Of a DNA stretch of 64,000 bases, positions 1-12,777 are shown in pieces; positions within the stretch are counted from its first letter, which is position 1, and the number at the start of each line of letters is the position of its first letter. The translations under genes and the position numbers were made by a program. Source of the DNA: Ochotona curzoniae (taxonomy: Eukaryota > Chordata > Mammalia > Lagomorpha > Ochotonidae); assembly GCF_017591425.1 (NCBI RefSeq), contig NW_024467103.1:310001-374000 (forward strand). Reading direction: 5' to 3'. Below the pieces are notes generated by a model that had not been told where the DNA came from, ran no database searches, and saw nothing but the letters and a program-made list of their open reading frames with translations.

Positions 1-149
1 TGACTCAAGGCGCTAAGAAGTCCACATCCAGAGACAAGTTCAGCGCCCAAGCCATTTCCAGCTCCCATGGAAACCAAGTGCTCTGGCAGCACATATGTCT
101 GAAAGTGGATGTGACACCTAGGGATCTCAGTGTGTTGGTGAATGGAAAC
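1..149 (+). repeat. Partial left-zone monomer at the window edge
   Basis: The window opens inside a monomer at 'tgactcaaggcgctaag'. It carries 'agctcccatgg' and leads directly into the first 'tagctgaagg' marker at 150, so it is the tail of a higher-order unit that starts outside the window. Confidence 0.85.
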
Positions 150-2201
150 TAGCTGAAGGAGCAGGACAGGTCTTCCATTGCCAATATGACTCCACCTGCC
201 TCAGGAACTTCACATACCATCAGCTTTCCTACCAGATGTCCCGGAAACCCACTTGGGTACCCATCTCGTCCAATGCCCATTTAGCCCAGGATGATGAAAT
301 TTGCCATGTTGAACACCCACACAAAACAACCATGTGGATCCTCACTCAAGGCGCTAAGAAGTCCACATCCAGAGACAAGTTCAGCGCCCAAGCCATTTCC
401 AGCTACCATGGAAACCAAGTGCTCTGGCAGCACATATTTCTGAAAGTGGATGTGACACCAAGGGTTCACAGTGTGTTGGTGAATGGCACCTTGCCGAAGG
501 AGCAGGACAAGTCTTCCAGTGCCAAAACAACTCCAAGTGCCTCAGGAACTTCACATACCATCAGCTTTCCTACCAGATGTCCCGGAAACCGACTTGGGTC
601 CCATCTTGTCCAATGCCCATTGAGCTCAGATTGATGAAATTAGCTATGTTGAACACCCACACAAAACAACCATGTGGATCCTCACTCAAGGCGCTGAGAT
701 CTCCACATCCAGAGACAAGTTTAGCGCCCAAGCCATTTCCAGCTACCATGGAAACCAAGTGCTCTGGCAGCACATATGTCTGAAAGTGGATGTGACACCT
801 AGGGATCTCAGTGTGTTGGTGAATGGCAACTTGCCGAAGGAGCAGCACAGCTCTTCCAGTCCCAAAACGACTCCACCTGCCTCAGGAACTTCACATACCA
901 TCAGCTTTCCTAGCAGATGTCCCGGAAACCGAGTTGAGTCCCATCTTGTCCAATGCCCATTGAGCCCAGGATGATGATACAACCAGGCATGTTGAACACC
1001 CACCTCACACAAAACAACCATTTGGATCCTGACTCAAGGCGCTAAGAAGTCCACATCCAGAGACAAGTTCAGCGCCCAAGCCATTTCCAGCTACCATGGA
1101 AACCAAGTGCTCTGGCAGCACATATGTCTGAAAGTGGATGTGACACCCAGGGTCTCAGTGTGTTGGTGAACGGCAACTTGCCGTAGGAGCAGCACAGCTC
1201 TTCCAGTGCCAAAACGACTCCACCTGCCTCAGGAACTTCACATACCATCAGCTTTCCTACCAGATGTCCCGGAAACCAACTTGGGTTTCATCTTGTCCAA
1301 TGCCCATTGAGCCCAGGATGATGAAATCAAGCATGTTGAACACCCACCCCACACAAAACAACCATGTGGATCCTGACTCAAGGCGCTAAGAAGTTCACAT
1401 CCAGAGACAAGTTCAGCGCCCAAGCCATTTCCAGCTACCGTGGAAACCAAGTGCTCTGCCAGCACATATGTCTGAAAGAGTATGTGACACCCAGGGATCT
1501 CAGTGTGTGGTGAACGGCAACTTGCCGAAGGAGCAGGACAGGTCTTCCAGTGCCAAAACGACTCCACCTGCCTCAGGAACTTCACATACCATCAGCTTTC
1601 CTACCAGATGTCAAGGAAACCGAGTTGGGTGCCATCTCGTACAATGCCCATTGAGTCAACGATGATAAAATTAGGCATGATGAACACGCACACAAAACAA
1701 CCATGTAGATCCTGACTCAAGGCGCTAAGAAGTCCACATCCAGAGACAAGTTCAGCGCCCAAGCCATTTCCAGCTACCATGGAAACCAAGTGCTCGGGCA
1801 GAACATATGTCTGAAAGAGGATGTGACACCTAGGATCTCAGTGTGTTGGTGAATGGCAACTTGCCGAAGGAGCAGCACAGCTCTTCCAGTGCCAAAACGA
1901 CTCCACCTGCCTCAGGAACTTCACATACCATCAGCTTTCCTACCAGATGTCCCGGAAACCCACTTGGGTCCCATCTTGTCCAATGCCCATTGAGCCCAGG
2001 ATGATGAAATCAAGCATGTTGAACACCCCACACAAAACAACCATGTGGATCCTGACTCATGGCATTAAGAAGTCCACATCCAGAGACAAGTTCAGCGCCC
2101 AAGCCATTTCCAGCTACCATGAAAACCAAGTGCTCTGGCTGCACATATGTCTGAAAGTGGATGTGAGACCCAGGGAAATCAGTGTGTTGGTGAATGGCAA
2201 C
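150..2201 (+). repeat. Left-zone higher-order interval, 6 monomers (2,052 bp)
   Basis: Runs between successive 'tagctgaagg' marker monomers at 150 and 2202. It holds the variant 'gatgatacaaccaggc' (972-987), an expanded 'cacccacctcacac' junction near 1000, a second expanded 'cacccaccccacac' junction near 1340, and an 'acgatgataaaattaggc' monomer near 1657. The composition differs from the later regular units, so it reads as an irregular older block. The phase is set by the marker and is arbitrary with respect to monomer boundaries. Confidence 0.8.
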
Positions 2202-3564
2202 TAGCTGAAGGAGCAGGACAGGTCTTCCATTGCCAATATGACTCCACCTGCCTCAGGAACTTCACATACCATCAGCTTTCCTACCAGATGTCCCGGATAC
2301 CGAGTTCTGTCCCATCACTTCCAATGCCCATTGAGCCCAGGATGATGAAATTAGCCATTTTGAACACCCACACAAAACAACCATGTGGATCCTCACTCAA
2401 GGCGCTAAGAAGTCCACATCCAGAGACAAGTTCAGCGCCCAAGCCATTTCCAGCTACCATGGAAACCAAGTGCTCGGGCAGAACATATTTCTGAAAGTGG
2501 ATGTGACACCTAGGGTTCTCAGTGTGTTGGTGAATGGCACCTTGCCGAAGGAGCAGGACAAGTCTTGCAGTGCCAAAACAACTCCAAGAGACTCAGGAAC
2601 TTCACCTACCATCAGCTTTCCTACCAGATGTCCCGGAAACCGAGTTCTGTCCCATCTTGTCCAATGCCCATTGAGCTCAGGATGATGAAATTTGCCATGT
2701 TGAACACCCACACAAAACAACCATGTGGATCCTCACTCAAGGCGCTGAGATCTCCACATCCAGAGACAAGTTCAGCGCCCAAGCCATTTCCAGCTACCAT
2801 GGAAACCAAGTGCTCTGGCAGCACATATGTCTGAAAGAAGATGTGACACCTAGGGATCTCAGTGTGTTGGTGAATGGCAACTTGCCGAAGGAGCAGCACA
2901 GCTCTTCCAGTGCCAAAACAACTCCACCTGCCTCAGGAACTTCACATACCATCAGCTTTCCTACCAGATGTCCCGGAAAACGTCTTGGGTCCCATCTGGT
3001 CCAATGCCCATTGAGCCCAAGATTATACAACCAGGCATGTTGAACACCCACGCCAAACAACCATGTGGATCCTCACTCAAGGCGCTAAGAATCCACATCC
3101 AGAGACAAGTTCAGCGCCCAAGCCATTTCCAGCTACCATGGAAACCAAGTGCTCTGGCAGCACATATGTCTGAAAGAGGATGTGACACCTAGGGATCTCA
3201 GTGTGTTGGTGAATGGCAACTTGCCGAAGGAGCAGCATAGGTCTTCCTGTACAAAAAGACTCCACCTGCCTCAGGAACTTCACATAACATCAGCTTGCCT
3301 AGCAGATGTCCCGGAAACGGAGTTGAGTCCCATCTTGTCCAATGCCCATTGAGCCCAGGATGATGAAATCAGGCATGTTGAACATCCACCCCACACAAAA
3401 CAACCATGTGGATCCTCACTCATGGCATTAAGAAGTCCACATCCAGAGACAAGTTCAGTGCCCAAGCCATTTCCAGCTCCCATGGAAACCAAGTGCTCTG
3501 GCAGCACATATGTCTGAAAGTGGATGTGACACCTAGGGATCTCAGTGTGTTGGTGAATGGCAAC
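2202..3564 (+). repeat. Left-zone higher-order interval, 4 monomers (1,363 bp)
   Basis: Contains two consecutive rare monomers: one with 'acgtcttgggtcccatctgg' and 'agattatacaaccaggc' (about 2980-3036), the next with 'cttcctgtacaaaaagac' and 'cataacatcagc' (about 3243-3295). The same rare pair recurs about 4.44 kb downstream in 6986-8009. The interval ends with the 'tggcattaagaag' form that precedes most marker monomers. Confidence 0.8.
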
Positions 3565-5274
3565 TAGCTGAAGGAGCAGGACAGGTCTTCCATTGCCAAT
3601 AGGACTCCACCTGCCTCAGGAACTTCACATACCATCAGCTTTCCTACCAGATGTCCCGGAAACCCACTTGGGTACCCATCTCGTCCAATGCCCATTGAGC
3701 CCAGGATGATGAAATTAGCCATGTTGAACACCCACCCCACGCAAAACAACCATGTGGATCCTGACTCAAGGCGCTAAGAAGTCCACATCCAGAGACAAGT
3801 TCAGCGCCCAAGCCATTTCCAGCTACCATGGAAACCAAGTGCTCTGGCAGCACATATTTCTGAAAGTGGATGTGACACCTAGGGTTCTCAGTGTGTTGGT
3901 GAATGGCACCTTGCCGAAGGCGCAGGACAAGTCTTCCAGTGCCAAAACAACTCCAATCCCTCAGAAACTTCACATACCATCAGCTTTCCTACCAGATGTC
4001 CCGGAAACCGAGTTCTGTCCCATCTTGTCCAATGCCCATTGAGCTCAGGATGATGAAATTTGCCATGTTGAACACCCACACAAAACAACCATGTGGATCC
4101 TCACTCAAGTCGCTGAGATCTCCACATCAAGAGACAAGTTCAGCGCCCAAGCCATTTCCAGCTACCATGGAAACCAAGTGCTCTGGCAGCACATATGTCT
4201 GAAAGTGGATGTGACACCTAGGGATCTCAGTGTGTTGGTGAACGGCAACTTGCCGAAGGAGCAGCACAGGTCTTCCAGTGCCAAAACGACTCCACCAGCC
4301 TCAGGAACTTCACATACCATCAGTTTTCCTAGCAGATGTCCCGGAAACCGAGTTGAGTCCCATCTCGTCCAATGCCCATTGAGCCCAGGAGGATGAAATC
4401 ATGCATGCTGAACACCCACACAAAACAACCATGTGGATCCTCACTCAAGGCGCTAAGAAGTCCACATCCAGAGACAAGTTCAGCGCCCAAGCCATTTCCA
4501 GCTACCGTGGAAACCAAGTGCTCTGGCAGCACATAGGTCTGAAAGAGGATGTGACACCCAGGTATCTCAGTGTGTTGGTGAACGGCAACTTGCCGAAGGA
4601 GCAGCACAGCTCTTCCAGTGCCAAAACGACTCCACCTGCCTCAGGAACTTCACATACCATCAGCTTTCCTAGCAGATGTCCCGGAAACCGAGTTCGGTGC
4701 CATCTTGTCCAATGCCCATTGAGTCCACGATGATAAAATTAGGCGTGATGAACACGCACACAAAACAACCATGTGGATCCTGACTCAAGGCGCTAAGAAG
4801 TCCACATCCAGAGACAAGTTCAGCGCCCAAGCCATTTCCAGCTACCATGGAAACCAAGTGCTCTGGCAGCACATATTTCTGAAAGTGGATGTGACACCTA
4901 GGGTTCACAGTGTGTTGGTGAATGGCACCTTGCCGAAGGAGCAGCACAGGTCTTCCAGTGCCAAAACGACTCCACCTGCCTCAGGAACTTCACATACCAT
5001 CAGCTTTCCTAGCAGATGTCCCGGAAACGGAGTTGAGTCCCATCTTGTCCAATGCCCATTGAGCCCAGGATGATGAAATCAAGCATGTTGAACACCCACC
5101 CCACACAAAACAACCATGTGGATACTCACTCATGGCATTAAGAAGTCCACATCCAGAGACAAGTTCAGTGCCCAAGCCATTTCCAGCTCCCATGGAAACC
5201 AAGTGCTCTGGCAGCACATATGTCTGAAAGTGGATGTGACACCTAGGGATCTCAGTGTGTTGGTGAATGGCAAC
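3565..5274 (+). repeat. 5-monomer higher-order unit, copy 1 (1,710 bp)
   Basis: Nearly identical to the next 1,711 bp. Shared markers include 'cacccaccccacgcaaaac' (near 3730), 'aggcgcaggacaag' (near 3918), 'caggaggatgaaatcatgca' (near 4387) and 'gcacataggtctgaaagagg' (near 4528). Differences are few: 'aggactcc' (3601) against 'atgactcc' (5311), 'ccacatcaagagac' (4122) against 'ccacatccagagac', and 'ctccaatccctcag' (3951) against 'ctccaagtgcctcag'. This is a recent duplication inside the older zone. Confidence 0.9.
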
Positions 5275-6985
5275 TAGCTGAAGGAGCAGGACAGGTCTTC
5301 CATTGCCAATATGACTCCACCTGCCTCAGGAACTTCACATACCATCAGCTTTCCTACCAGATGTCCCGGAAACCCACTTGGGTACCCATCTCGTCCAATG
5401 CCCGTTGAGCCCAGGATGATGAAATTTGCCATGTTGAACACCCACCCCACGCAAAACAACCATGTGGATCCTGACTCAAGGCGCTAAGAAGTCCACATCC
5501 AGAGACAAGTTCAGCGCCCAAGCCATTTCCAGCTACCATGGAAACCAAGTGCTCTGGCAGCACATATTTCTGAAAGTGGATGTGACACCTAGGGTTCTCA
5601 GTGTGTTGGTGAATGGCACCTTGCCGAAGGCGCAGGACAAGTCTTCCAGTGCCAAAACAACTCCAAGTGCCTCAGAAACTTCACATACCATCAGCTTTCC
5701 TACCAGATGTCCCGGAAACCGAGTTCTGTCCCATCTTGTCCAATGCCCATTGAGCTCAGGATGATGAAATTTGCCATGTTGAACACCCACACAAAACAAC
5801 CATGTGGATCCTCACTCAAGTCGCTGAGATCTCCACATCCAGAGACAAGTTCAGCGCCCAAGCCATTTCCAGCTACCATGGAAACCAAGTGCTCTGGCAG
5901 CACATATGTCTGAAAGTGGATGTGACACCTAGGGATCTCAGTGTGTTGGTGAACGGCAACTTGCCGAAGGAGCAGCACAGGTCTTCCAGTGCCAAAACGA
6001 CTCCACCAGCCTCAGGAACTTCACATACCATCAGTTTTCCTAGCAGATGTCCCGGAAACCGAGTTGAGTCCCATCTCGTCCAATGCCCATTGAGCCCAGG
6101 AGGATGAAATCATGCATGCTGAACACCCACACAAAACAACCATGTGGATCCTCACTCAAGGCGCTAAGAAGTCCACATCCAGAGACAAGTTCAGCGCCCA
6201 AGCCATTTCCAGCTACCGTGGAAACCAAGTGCTCTGGCAGCACATAGGTCTGAAAGAGGATGTGACACCCAGGTATCTCAGTGTGTTGGTGAACGGCAAC
6301 TTGCCGAAGGAGCAGCACAGCTCTTCCAGTGCCAAAACGACTCCACCTGCCTCAGGAACTTCACATACCATCAGCTTTCCTAGCAGATGTCCCGGAAACC
6401 GAGTTCGGTGCCATCTTGTCCAATGCCCATTGAGTCCACGATGATAAAATTAGGCGTGATGAACACGCACACAAAACAACCATGTGGATCCTGACTCAAG
6501 GCGCTAAGAAGTCCACATCCAGAGACAAGTTCAGCGCCCAAGCCATTTCCAGCTACCATGGAAACCAAGTGCTCTGGCAGCACATATGTCTGAAAGAGGA
6601 TGTGACACCTAGGGATCTCAGTGTGTTGGTGAATGGCACCTTGCCGAAGGAGCAGCACAGGTCTTCCAGTGCCAAAACGACTCCACCTGCCTCAGGAACT
6701 TCACATAACATCAGCTTTCCTACCAGATGTCCCGGAAACCCACTTGGGTCCCATCTTGTCCAATGCCCATTGAGCCCAGGATGATGAAATCAGGCCTGTT
6801 GAACACCCACCCCACACAAAACAACCATGTAGATCCTCACTCATGGCATTAAGAAGTCCACATCCAGAGACAAGTTCAGCGCCCAAGCCATTTCCAGCTC
6901 CCATGGAAACCAAGTGCTCTGGCAGCACATATGTCTGAAAGTGGATGTGACACCTAGGGATCTCAGTGTGTTGGTGAACTGCAAC
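5275..6985 (+). repeat. 5-monomer higher-order unit, copy 2 (1,711 bp)
   Basis: Second copy of the preceding unit. The match covers all the distinctive variants and continues into the start of the next block (3280 region against 4990 and, more weakly, 6701). It ends with the rare 'gtgaactgcaactagctg' version of the marker, shared only with the marker at 12778. Confidence 0.9.
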
Positions 6986-8009
6986 TAGCTGAAGGAGCAG
7001 GACAAGTCTTCCAGTGCCAAAACAACTCCAAGAGCCTCAGGAACTTCACATACCATCAGCTTTCCTACCAGATGTCCCGGAAACCCACTTGGGTACCCAT
7101 CTCGTCCAATGCCCATTGAGCCCAGGAGGATGAAATCAGGCATGTTGAACACCCACACAAAACAACCATGTGGATCCTCACTCAAGGGACTAAGAAGTCC
7201 ACATCCAGAGACAAGTTCAGCGCCCAAGCCATTTCCAGCTCCCATGGAAACCAAGTGCTCTGGCAGCACATATGTCTGAAAGAAGATGTGACACCCAGGG
7301 ATCTCAGTGTGTTGGTGAATGGGAACTTGCCGAAGGAGCAGCACAGCTCTTCCAGTGCCAAAACAACTCCACCTGCCTCAGGAACTTCACATACCATCAG
7401 CTTTCCTACCAGATGTCCCGGAAACGTCTTGGGTCCCATCTGGTCCAATGCCCATTGAGCCCAAGATTATACAACCAGGCATGATGAACACCCACGCCAA
7501 ACAACCATGTGGATCCTGACTCAAGGCGCTAAGAAGTCCACATCCAGAGACAAGTTCAGTGCCCAAGCCATTTCCAGCTCCCATGGAAACCAAGTGCTCT
7601 GGCAGCACATATGTCTGAAAGTGGATGTGACACCTAGGGATCTCAGTGTGTTGGTGAATGGCAACTTGCCGAAGGAGCAGCATAGGTCTTCCTGTGCAAA
7701 AAGACTCCACCTGCCTCAGGAACTTCACATAACATCAGCTTTCCTAGCAGATGTCCCGGAAACCGAGTTGAGTCCCATCTTGTCCAATGCCCATTGAGCC
7801 CAGGATGATGAAATCAGGCATGATGAACACCCACCCCACACAAAACAACCATGTGGATACTCACTCATGGCATTAAGAAGTCCACATCCAGAGACAAGTT
7901 CAGCGCCCAAGCCATTTCCAGCTACCATGGAAACCAAGTGCTCTGGCAGCACATATGTCTGAAAGTGGATGTGACACCTAGGGATCTCAGTGTGTTGGTG
8001 AATGGCAAC
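6986..8009 (+). repeat. 3-monomer higher-order interval (1,024 bp) with a rare monomer pair
   Basis: Short interval carrying the second copy of the rare pair: 'acgtcttgggtcccatctgg' and 'agattatacaaccaggc' (about 7424-7480), then 'cttcctgtgcaaaaagac' and 'cataacatcagc' (about 7689-7740). It lies about 4.44 kb (13 monomers) from the first copy, so 3565-8009 (5+5+3 monomers) may itself be one 13-monomer block. Confidence 0.8.
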
Positions 8010-10053
8010 TAGCTGAAGGAGCAGGACAGGTCTTCCATTGCCAATAGGACTCCACCTGCCTCAGGAACTTCACATACCATCAGCTTTCCTACCAGATGTC
8101 CCGGAAACCCACTTGGGTACCCCTCTCGTCCAATGCCCATTGAGCCCAGGATGATGAAATTAGCCATGTTGAACACCCACACAAAACAACCATGTGGATC
8201 CTCACTCAAGGCGCTAAGAAGTCCACATCCAGAGACAAGTTCAGCGCCCAAGCCATTTCCAGCTACCATGGAAACCAAGTGCTCTGGCAGCACATATGTC
8301 TGAAAGTGGATGTGACACCTAGGGATCTCAGTGTGTTGGTGAATGGCACCTTGCTGAAGGAGCAGCACAGCTCTTCAAGTGCCAAAACGACTCCACCTGC
8401 CTCAGGAACTTCACATACCATCAGCTTTCCTAGCAGATGTCCCGGAAACCGAGTTCTGTCCCATGTTGTCCAATGCACATTGAGCCCAGGATGATGAAAT
8501 TAGCCATGTTGAACACCCACACAAAACAACCATGTGGATCCTCACTCAAGGCGCTGAGATCTCCACATCCAGAGACAAGTTCAGCGCCCAAGCCATTTCC
8601 AGCTCCCATGGAAACCAAGTGCTCTGGCAGCACATATGTCTGAAAGTGGATGTGACACCTAGGGATCTCAGTGCGTTGGTGAATGGCAACTTGCCGAAGG
8701 AGCAGCACAGCTCTTCCAGTGCCAAAACGACTCCACCTGCCTCAGGAACTTCACATACCATCAGCTTTCCTAGCAGATGTCCCGGATACCGAGTTTTGTC
8801 CCATCTCGTCCAATGCCCATTGAGCCAGGATGATGAAATCAGGCATGATGAACACGCACACAAAACAACCATGTAGATCCTGACTCAAGGGACTAAGAAG
8901 TCCACATCCAGAGACAAGTTCAGCGCCCAAGCCATTTCCAGCTACCATGGAAACCAAGTGCTCTGGCAGCACATATGTGTGAAAGTGGATGTGACACCCA
9001 GGGATCTCAGTGTGTTGGTGAACGGCACCTTGCCGAAGGAGCAGCACAGCTCTTCCAGTGCCAAAACGACTCCACCACCCTCAGGAACTTCACATACCAT
9101 CAGTTTTCCTAGCAGATGTCCCGGAAACCGACTTGGGTACCATCTCGTCCAATGCCCATTGAGCCCAGGAGAATGAAATCATGCATGCTGAACACCCACA
9201 CAAAACAACCATGTGGATCCTCACTCAAGGCGCTAAGAAGTCCACATCCAGAGACAAGTTCAGCGCCCAAGCCATTTCCAGCTACCGTGGAAACCAAGTG
9301 CTCTGGCAGCATATAGGTCTGAAATTGGATGTGACACCCAGGGATCTCAGTGTGTTGGTGAACGGCAACTTGCCGAAGGAGCAGCACAGCTCTTCCAGTG
9401 CCAAAACGACTCCACCTGCCTCAGGAACTTCACATACCATCAGCTTTCCTAGCAGATGTCCCGGAAACCGAGTTGGGTGCCATCTCGTACAATGCCCATT
9501 GAGTCCACGATGATAAAATTAGGCATGATGAACACGCACACAAAACAACCATGTGGATCCTGACTCAAGGCGCTAAGAAGTCCACATCCAGAGACAAGTT
9601 CAGCGCCCAAGCCATTTCCACCTACCATGGAAACCAAGTGCTCGGGCGGAACATATGTCTGAAAGAGGATGTCACACCTAGGATCTCAGTGTGTTGGTGA
9701 ATGGCAACTTGCCGAAGGAGCAGCACAGCTCTTCCAGTGCCAAAACGACTCCACCTGCCTCAGGAACTTCACATACCATCAGCTTTCCTAGCAGATGTCC
9801 CAGAAACCGAGTTGGGTGCCATCTCGTACAATGCCCATTGAGCCCAGGATGATGAAATCAAGCATGTTGAACACCCACCCCACACAAAACAACCATGTGG
9901 ATCCTCACTCATGGCATTAAGAAGTCCACATCCAGAGACAAGTTCAGTGCCCAAGCCATTTCCAGCTACCATGGAAACCAAGTGCTCTGGCAGCACATAA
10001 GTCTGAAAGTGGATGTGACACCTAGGGATCTCAGTGTGTTGGTGAACGGCAAC
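8010..10053 (+). repeat. 6-monomer higher-order unit A-B-C-D-E-F (2,044 bp)
   Basis: First complete copy of the regular six-type order. A: 'cacttgggtacccctctcg' (about 8110). B: 'ccatgttgtccaatgcacat' (about 8461). C: 'cccggataccgagttttgtc' (about 8781). D: 'cttgggtaccatctcg' (about 9133) with 'catgcatgctgaac' (about 9180). E: 'gagtccacgatgataaaatt' (about 9500). F: one-base-short 'acctaggatctc' (about 9676) and the expanded 'cacccaccccacac' junction (about 9870). Letters are my labels. Confidence 0.85.
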
Positions 10054-11757
10054 TAGCTGAAGGAGCAGGACAGCTCTTCCAGTGCCAAAACGACTCCACC
10101 TGCCTCAGGAACTTCACATACCATCAGCTTTCCTAGCAGATGTCCCGGAAACCGAGTTCTGTCCCATGTTGTCCAATGCACATTGAGCCCAGGATGATGA
10201 AATTTGCCATGTTGAACACCCACACAAAACAACCATGTGGATCCTCACTCAAGGCGCTGAGATCTCCACATCCAGAGACAAGTTCAGCGCCCAAGGCATT
10301 TCCAGCTCCCATGGAAACCAAGTGCTCTGGCAGCACATATGTCTGAAAGTGGATGTGACACCTAGGGATCTCAGTGCGTTGGTGAATGGCAACTTGCCGA
10401 AGGAGCAGCACAGCTCTTCCAGTGCCAAAACGACTCCACCTGCCTCAGGAACTTCACATACCATCAGCTTTCCTAGCAGAAGTCCCGGATACCGAGTTCT
10501 GTCCCATCTCTTCCAATGCCCATTGAGCAGAGGATGATGAAATCAGGCATGATGAACACGCACACAAAACAACCATGTAGATCCTGACTCAAGGGACTAA
10601 GAAGTCCACATCCAGAGACAAGTTCAGCGCCCAAGCCATTTCCAGCTCCCATGGAAACCAAGTGCTCTGGCAGCACATATGTCTGAAAGTGGATGTGACA
10701 CCCAGGGATCTCAGTGTGTTGGTGAACGGCACCTTGCCGAAGGAGCAGCACAGCTCTTCCAGTGCCAAAACGACTCCACCAGCCTCAGGAACTTCACATA
10801 CCATCAGTTTTCCTAGCAGATGTCCCGGAAACCGAGTTCTGTCCCATCTCGTCCAATGCCCATTGAGCCCAGGAGAATGAAATCATGCATGCTGAACACC
10901 CACACAAAACAACCATGTGGATCCTGACTCAAGGCGCTAAGAAGTCCACATCCAGAGACAAGTTCAGCGCCCAAGCCATTTCCAGCTACCGTGGAAACCA
11001 AGTGCTCTGGCAGCACATAGGTCTGAAATTGGATGTGACACCCAGGGATCTCAGTGTGTTGGTGAACGGCAACTTGCCGAAGGAGCAGCACAGCTCTTCC
11101 AGTGCCAAAACGACTCCACCTGCCTCAGGAACTTCACATACCATCAGCTTTCCTAGCAGATGTCCCGGAAACCGAGTTGGGTGCCATCTCGTACAATGCC
11201 CATTGAGTCCACGATGATAAAATTAGGCATGATGAACACGCACACAAAACAACCATGTGGATCCTGACTCAAGGCGCTAAGAAGTCCACATCCAGAGACA
11301 AGTTCAGCGCCCAAGCCATTTCCAGCTACCATGGAAACCAAGTGCTCTGGCAGAACATATGTCTGAAAGAGGATGTCACACCTAGGATCTCAGTGTGTTG
11401 GTGAATAGCAACTTGCCGAAGGAGCAGCACAGCTCTTCCAGTGCCAAAACGACTCCACCTGCCTCAGGAATTTCACATACCATCAGCTTTCCTAGCAGAT
11501 GTCCCGGAAACCGACTTGGGTCCCATCTTGTCCAATGCCCATTGAGCCCAGGATGATGAAATTCGCCATGTTGAACACCCACCCCACACAAAACAACCAT
11601 GTGGATCCTGACTCATGGCATTAAGAAGTCCACATCCAGAGACAAGTTCAGCGCCCAAGCCATTTCCAGCTACCATGGAAACCAAGTGCTCTGGCAGCAC
11701 ATAAGTCTGAAAGTGGATGTGACACCTAGGGATCTCAGTGTGTTGGTGAACGGCAAC
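10054..11757 (+). repeat. 5-monomer unit with an A/B hybrid monomer (1,704 bp)
   Basis: Same order as the 6-monomer unit but one monomer shorter. The marker monomer starts as type A ('tagctgaaggagcaggac') and switches within about 30 bases to type B sequence ('agctcttcc', 'aaaacgact', then 'ccatgttgtccaatgcacat'). C, D, E and F follow. This is the product expected from an unequal exchange between neighbouring A and B monomers. Confidence 0.85.
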
Positions 11758-12777
11758 TAGCTGAAGGAGCAGGACAGCTCTTCCAGTGCCAATATGACTC
11801 CACCTGCCTCAGGAACTTCACATACCATCAGCTTTCCTAGCAGATGTCCCGGAAACCGAGTTCTGTCCCATGTTGTCCAATGCCCATTGAGCCCAGGATG
11901 ATGAAATTTGCCATGTTGAACACCCACACAAAACAACCATGTGGATCCTCACTCAAGGCGCTGAGATCTCCACATCCAGAGACAAGTTCAGCGCCCAAGC
12001 CATTTCCAGCTACCATGGAAACCAAGTGCTCTGGCAGCACATATGTCTGAAAGTGGATGTGACACCTAGGGATCTCAGTGCGTTGGTGAATGGCAACTTG
12101 CCGAAGGAGCAGCACAGCTCTTCCAGTGCCAAAACGACTCCACCTGCCTCAGGAACTTCACATACCATCAGCTTTCCTAGCAGAAGTCCCGGATACCGAG
12201 TTCTGTCCCATCTCTTCCAATGCCCATTGAGCAGAGGATGATGAAATCAGGCATGATGAACACGCACACAAAACAACCATGTAGATCCTGACTCAAGGGA
12301 CTAAGAAGTCCACATCCAGAGACAAGTTCAGCGCCCAAGCCATTTCCAGCTCCCATGGAAACCAAGTGCTCTGGCAGCACATATGTCTGAAAGTGGATGT
12401 GACACCTAGGGATCTCAGTGTGTTGGTAAACGGCACCTTGCCGAAGGAGCAGCACAGCTCTTCCAGTGCCAAAACGACTCCACCTGCCTCAGGAACTTCA
12501 CATACCATCAGTTTTCCTACCAGATGTCCCGGAAACCGACTTGGGTACCATCTCGTCCAATGCCCATTGAGCCCAGGAGGATGAAATCATGCATGCTGAA
12601 CACCCACACAAAACAACCATGTGGATCCTGACTCAAGGCGCTAAGAAGTCCACATCCAGAGACAAGTTCAGCGCCCAAGCCATTTCCAGCTACCGTGGAA
12701 ACCAAGTGCTCTGGCAGCACATAGGTCTGAAATTGGATGTGACACCCAGGGATCTCAGTGTGTTGGTGAACTGCAAC
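11758..12777 (+). repeat. 3-monomer unit with hybrid junctions at both ends (1,020 bp)
   Basis: Begins with a second A/B hybrid that keeps the A-type 'aatatgactc' (11791-11800) but has the B-type tail 'gttctgtcccatgttgtcc' (about 11860). C and D follow. The monomer with 'cataggtctgaaattgg' then passes straight into a marker ('gtgaactgcaactagctg', about 12766-12783), so the E tail and F monomer are missing. Compared with the 6-monomer unit, about three monomers are lost in two events. Confidence 0.8.

Noticed and set aside
3565..6985. Assembly artefact as the cause of the near-identical 1.71-kb duplication
   Set aside because: The copies differ at scattered positions and by one base in length, which argues against a simple collapsed or duplicated contig, though reads would be needed to exclude it.
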